A stretch of 33,097 nucleotides of DNA from a virus: IMG/VR virus record IMGVR_UViG_3300010354_000318, positions 1-33,097 of that record. One strand, written 5' to 3'. Below the pieces are notes generated by a model. That model did not search any database and was not told the origin of the DNA. It saw only the letters and a program-made list of their open reading frames with translations. A program made the translations under genes and the position numbers. Numbering within the stretch: position 1 is the stretch's first letter; every line of letters begins with the position of its first letter. Shown one piece after another: positions 30,593 through 33,097 of the stretch.

Positions 30593-32745
30593 TGACAACT
30601 ATAAAGTTAAAAACTATTGGGGGAGTGTTATCCTCAACTGGTTCTGAAATAACTGTACCATTACAGGGCAGTCAGGGTGTTCAAGGACCTCAAGGTTCAC
30701 AGGGTGTTCAAGGATCTCAAGGAACACAGGGAGTACAAGGCTCACAAGGAATACAAGGTGCTCAGGGTGTACAGGGTATACAAGGTGTACAAGGACATCA
30801 AGGTATTCAAGGACATCAAGGTATTCAAGGTGATCAGGGGTATCAAGGTGTTCAGGGATTTCAGGGAACACAGGGGTCACAAGGCGTTCAAGGTAACCAA
30901 GGTGTTCAAGGAGCTCAGGGGGTGCAGGGTTCGCAGGGTGTCCAGGGAGCACAAGGAAGACAAGGATTTCAAGGGGTTCAAGGAGCTCAGGGGGTACAGG
31001 GTTCGCAGGGTGTCCAGGGAGCACAAGGAAGACAAGGATTCCAAGGGGTTCAAGGTGTTCAGGGACATCAAGGCGTACAAGGAGCACAAGGAGTACAAGG
31101 AGCACAGGGTGTTCAGGGTGTACTAGGAGCTCAAGGATATCAAGGTATCCAAGGAGCTCAAGGTTTTCAAGGGGATGTGGGTGCTCAGGGTACATTAGGA
31201 GCACAAGGATACCAAGGTGTTCAGGGAGCTCAAGGTAAGATAGGAACTTTTAGTGGTGCTGCTTTTGAATATTCTTTTGATACATCGTCATTTACAAACG
31301 CAGATCCTGGAAATGGAATATTAAAATTTAGCAATTCCAATATTGCTGATGCTTCTAATCTTTATATTGATTTTTTAGATTCAGAATCACCTGCTGCAAA
31401 TGTCTATAATTTTCTTCAAACTATAGATGATTCTACTTCTGCAATAAAGGGTACTTTTTCTATCACTGAAATAGCAAATGACGCACATTTCGCTAATTTT
31501 TCTATAATAGGTTCACATACAGAACAAACTGATTATTTTAGTGTTCCAGTTGCTTTCTTAAATGGTAGTAATAATTGGGCCAATGGAACTTCTATTGTTA
31601 TATCTTTTGCAAGAACAGGTGATAAAGGTGATACAGGTGCACAAGGTGTGCAAGGCCACCAAGGTATTCAAGGAGCCCAAGGAGTTCAAGGAGCACAGGG
31701 TGTTCAAGGACAATTAGGAGCTCAAGGAAACCAAGGGGTTCAAGGAGCTCAAGGTGTTCAGGGAGCACAGGGTGTTCAGGGACAACTAGGATCTCAAGGA
31801 TATCAGGGTGTTCAAGGTGATCAGGGATATCAAGGTGTTCAAGGAGCACAGGGTGTTCAAGGACAATTAGGAGCTCAAGGAAACCAAGGAGTTCAAGGAG
31901 CTCAAGGTGTCCAAGGATTATTGGGTGCTCAGGGATATCAAGGTGTTCAAGGTTTTCAAGGTGTTCAGGGTGCTCAAGGGGTACAGGGTTCACAGGGTGT
32001 TCAGGGAGCACAAGGAAGGCAAGGATTTCAAGGTGTTCAAGGAGCTCAAGGTGTTCAGGGTCAACTAGGAGCTCAAGGTAACCAGGGTGTTCAAGGAGCT
32101 CAAGGTGTTCAGGGAGCACAGGGGGTTCAAGGATCACAAGGTGCTATTTCAACTTGGACTAAAATTACTACCACTCATACAGCAACAACTTTTCAAAGAA
32201 TTATAGCTGATTCCTCTGGTGGTTCTTTTACAATTTATCTTCCACTATCTCCTTCTTCTGGACATTCTGTTGAAATAACTGATGGTAATGATTGGGAAAC
32301 TAACAATGTTACTGTAGATAGAAACAGTTCTACTATTGAAGGGCAAAATGAAAATCTCATACTGAATGTAAAAGGTATTTCAGTTGAGATGGTATATGAT
32401 GGTACAACTTGGCAAGTAGTAGCGACATTGGGTAAACAAGGCGTTCAAGGAGCACAGGGTGTCCAAGGACATCAAGGTGTCCAGGGACATCAAGGAACCC
32501 AAGGATATCAAGGTGTTCAAGGTCATCAAGGTGTACAGGGTGAACAAGGTTATCAAGGAGTCCAAGGAGCTCAGGGTGTTCAGGGAGCACAAGGAGTACA
32601 AGGGCACCAAGGGGTTCAGGGTGAACAAGGTGTTCAGGGAGCACAGGGTGTTCAAGGTGTCTTAGGAGCTCAAGGTTTCCAAGGAGTCCAAGGAGCAGCT
32701 GGTTCAATGAACGATGCTATAGTGTTTGCAATTGCACTTGGATAG
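30592..32745 (+). CDS. Long collagen-like fibre protein with three Gly-X-Gln shafts and two knob domains
   Basis: The 717-aa protein has a short N-terminal anchor (residues 1-25), then three uninterrupted Gly-X-Y shafts: 64 triplets (30667-31242), 59 (31618-32148) and 30 (32431-32700). Two small globular domains separate them. The first (FSGAAFEYSFDTSSF, NFLQTIDDSTSAIKGTFSI) is mixed beta. The second (SGGSFTIYLPLSPSSGHSVE, then VTVDRNSSTIEG and VEMVYDGTTWQVVATLG) looks like a trimeric beta knob of the kind capping phage fibres. The final segment is only GSMNDAIVFAIALG. Gln occupies nearly every Y position and proline occurs once in all 153 triplets. An elongated trimeric fibre or whisker is the likely structure. 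Unlike the S74 fibre, it carries no chaperone of its own. Translation is coupled to the 110-aa gene. Confidence 0.9.
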   Translation: MTTIKLKTIGGVLSSTGSEITVPLQGSQGVQGPQGSQGVQGSQGTQGVQGSQGIQGAQGVQGIQGVQGHQGIQGHQGIQGDQGYQGVQGFQGTQGSQGVQGNQGVQGAQGVQGSQGVQGAQGRQGFQGVQGAQGVQGSQGVQGAQGRQGFQGVQGVQGHQGVQGAQGVQGAQGVQGVLGAQGYQGIQGAQGFQGDVGAQGTLGAQGYQGVQGAQGKIGTFSGAAFEYSFDTSSFTNADPGNGILKFSNSNIADASNLYIDFLDSESPAANVYNFLQTIDDSTSAIKGTFSITEIANDAHFANFSIIGSHTEQTDYFSVPVAFLNGSNNWANGTSIVISFARTGDKGDTGAQGVQGHQGIQGAQGVQGAQGVQGQLGAQGNQGVQGAQGVQGAQGVQGQLGSQGYQGVQGDQGYQGVQGAQGVQGQLGAQGNQGVQGAQGVQGLLGAQGYQGVQGFQGVQGAQGVQGSQGVQGAQGRQGFQGVQGAQGVQGQLGAQGNQGVQGAQGVQGAQGVQGSQGAISTWTKITTTHTATTFQRIIADSSGGSFTIYLPLSPSSGHSVEITDGNDWETNNVTVDRNSSTIEGQNENLILNVKGISVEMVYDGTTWQVVATLGKQGVQGAQGVQGHQGVQGHQGTQGYQGVQGHQGVQGEQGYQGVQGAQGVQGAQGVQGHQGVQGEQGVQGAQGVQGVLGAQGFQGVQGAAGSMNDAIVFAIALG
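30667..31242 (+). repeat. Collagen-like Gly-X-Y repeat block, 64 triplets
   Basis: This is the longest of the shafts, nine-base periodic with no break in Gly spacing. The core alternates GVQ with GAQ, GSQ, GHQ and others. It contains the only proline of the whole fibre's triplets (GPQ, third triplet) and an exact tandem duplication of eight triplets at 30910-31053. Confidence 0.95.
30910..31053 (+). repeat. 72-base tandem duplication within the collagen shaft
   Basis: Bases 30910-30981 and 30982-31053 are two adjacent copies of a 72-base unit encoding GAQGVQGSQGVQGAQGRQ plus GFQGVQ. The copies are almost identical at DNA level, including rare choices such as TTCGCAGGG, with only a few third-position differences. 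Such near-identity points to recent unequal recombination or slippage that lengthened the shaft by 24 residues. Confidence 0.9.
31618..32148 (+). repeat. Collagen-like Gly-X-Y repeat block, 59 triplets
   Basis: This is the second shaft of the 717-aa fibre. It opens with the two classic bacterial collagen triplets GDK and GDT and then changes to Gly-X-Gln. It contains most of the non-Gln triplets (GQL four times, GLL once), each followed by GAQ or GSQ, and ends with GAI before the second knob domain. Confidence 0.95.
32431..32700 (+). repeat. Collagen-like Gly-X-Y repeat block, 30 triplets
   Basis: This is the third shaft, after the second knob domain. It is richer in His and Glu at X (GHQ, GEQ) than the others, has one non-Gln triplet (GVL followed by GAQ) in its interior, and ends with GAA just before the short C-terminus. 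Confidence 0.95.
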
Positions 32746-32748
32746 CCA

Positions 32749-32756
32749 ACTAAATA
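32749..32756 (+). promoter_or_regulatory. Weak candidate late promoter before the last gene
   Basis: ACTAAATA lies in the 37-base gap after the collagen fibre gene and differs from TATAAATA at its first two positions. A start near 32762 would give the next gene a leader of about 21 bases. The gap is AT-rich throughout, so the match is weak. Confidence 0.25.
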
Positions 32757-32782
32757 TAAAAGTTATATAACAAGAATAAGAT

Positions 32783-33097
32783 ATGGCAAGCGTATTCAAA
32801 AATTATGTAAAAAATAGTATAGGTACTACTGCTAATACAGTGTTTACTGGTCCTAGTGGAGCTCAGACTACAGTTATTGGAATTAGTATTTCTAACATTT
32901 ACACTCAACCGGTTGATGTTGATTTTTTCATCAGCATTGGGGGTTCTAATACTTACATAGTTAAAAACGCAACAATTCCCAAAGGTGGAGCATTAATTCC
33001 TGTTGGTGGTGATCAAAAATTAGTCGTTGAGGACGGTGATATACTTTATGTTGTTTCTAACACAGCTTCATCCGTAGATGTAGTAGTTTCTACTTTA
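32783..33097 (+). CDS. Small virion structural protein, 3' truncated by the window end
   Basis: The frame opens at an ATG (MASVFKNYVKNSIGTTANTV) and remains open to the last base, giving 105 residues with no stop. The visible part is a beta-rich domain (FTGPSGAQTTVIGISISNIY, VDVDFFISIGGSNTYIVKNA, ATIPKGGALIPVGGDQKLVV), like small structural proteins found in the fibre region of marine T4-like phages. These often form part of larger trimeric assemblies; no function is known to me. The ribosome site is weak (AATAAG). It sits 37 bases after the collagen fibre gene on the same strand, so it probably belongs to the same late structural group. Total length cannot be judged. Confidence 0.65.
   Translation, partial: MASVFKNYVKNSIGTTANTVFTGPSGAQTTVIGISISNIYTQPVDVDFFISIGGSNTYIVKNATIPKGGALIPVGGDQKLVVEDGDILYVVSNTASSVDVVVSTL

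Noticed and set aside
30614-31204. Long minus-strand and alternative-frame open frames across the collagen blocks (also 31598-32137, 32357-32707 and 30677-31126)
   Set aside because: They arise because the nine-base Gly-X-Gln codon pattern rarely makes stops in other frames; their translations are repetitive (Leu/Glu/Pro or Lys/Val rich) with no ribosome sites.
30667-32700. Direct-repeat appearance resembling a CRISPR or satellite array
   Set aside because: The period is nine bases with no spacers and keeps one reading frame throughout; it is protein-coding collagen repeat.
1-33097. tRNA genes, integrase, IS elements, toxin-antitoxin or defence genes
   Set aside because: None could be seen; nearly all sequence is accounted for by structural and replication genes, and no gap exceeds about 80 bases.

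Overview
The window is part of a T4-like marine myovirus genome. This rests on a syntenic run of T4-type genes (59-32, 26-51, 54, 4, 48, 53, 27-like, 5, 25, 6, 7-like, 8) and on the very AT-rich sequence. The fibre and baseplate families, including a DUF4815-type protein, a Peptidase_S74 fibre and collagen-like fibres, are those I associate with cyanophages and pelagiphages of the open ocean. No host gene, tRNA, integrase or CRISPR array is visible. The host (picocyanobacterium, SAR11 or another marine bacterium) cannot be decided from this piece.

Layout. (1) 1-1326, plus strand: the 3' end of gp59 (helicase loader) and gp32 (ssDNA-binding protein). A T4-type late promoter and a hairpin that could be a gp32 translational operator lie between them. 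A hairpin terminator lies just past gp32, inside the antisense 3' end of the next gene. (2) 1327-7788, minus strand, transcribed leftward: gp4 (head completion), an unassigned 197-aa protein, gp54 (tail-tube initiator), gp26 and gp51 (hub chaperones, apparently joined by a -1 frameshift), then two related ~600-aa tail proteins, one with a Peptidase_M15 domain and one with a GH19 domain. (3) 7800-19578, plus strand: the baseplate, with gp48, gp53, a gp27-like hub protein, gp5 without a lysozyme domain, gp25, gp6, a very long gp7-like protein and an enlarged gp8. (4) 19588-27530: a DUF4815-type baseplate/fibre protein, two genes that look like pieces split from it, and a small coiled-coil protein. 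(5) 27523-33097: distal fibres, with two beta-repeat fibre proteins (the second ending in a collagen-like shaft and an S74 chaperone), a small structural protein, a 717-aa collagen-like fibre and a truncated final gene.

How the parts fit. gp5, gp27-like, gp26/gp51, gp54 and gp48 make the hub and start the tube. gp25, gp6, gp53, gp7-like and gp8 make the wedges. The DUF4815 group and the collagen fibres are the probable host-contact layer. gp5 lacks the lysozyme insert of T4, so cell-wall digestion during entry is probably done by the GH19 and M15 tail proteins.

The strongest unexplained signals are these: a perfect T-TTT-TTT slippery heptamer at the gp26/gp51 junction; twin tail proteins with matching ends but different hydrolase domains; a nearly proline-free Gly-X-Gln collagen with a strict rule for its non-Gln triplets; small beta modules shared by several baseplate proteins; and a possible operator hairpin before gp32. 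All functional assignments come from reading motifs and remembered family features. No database search was run.
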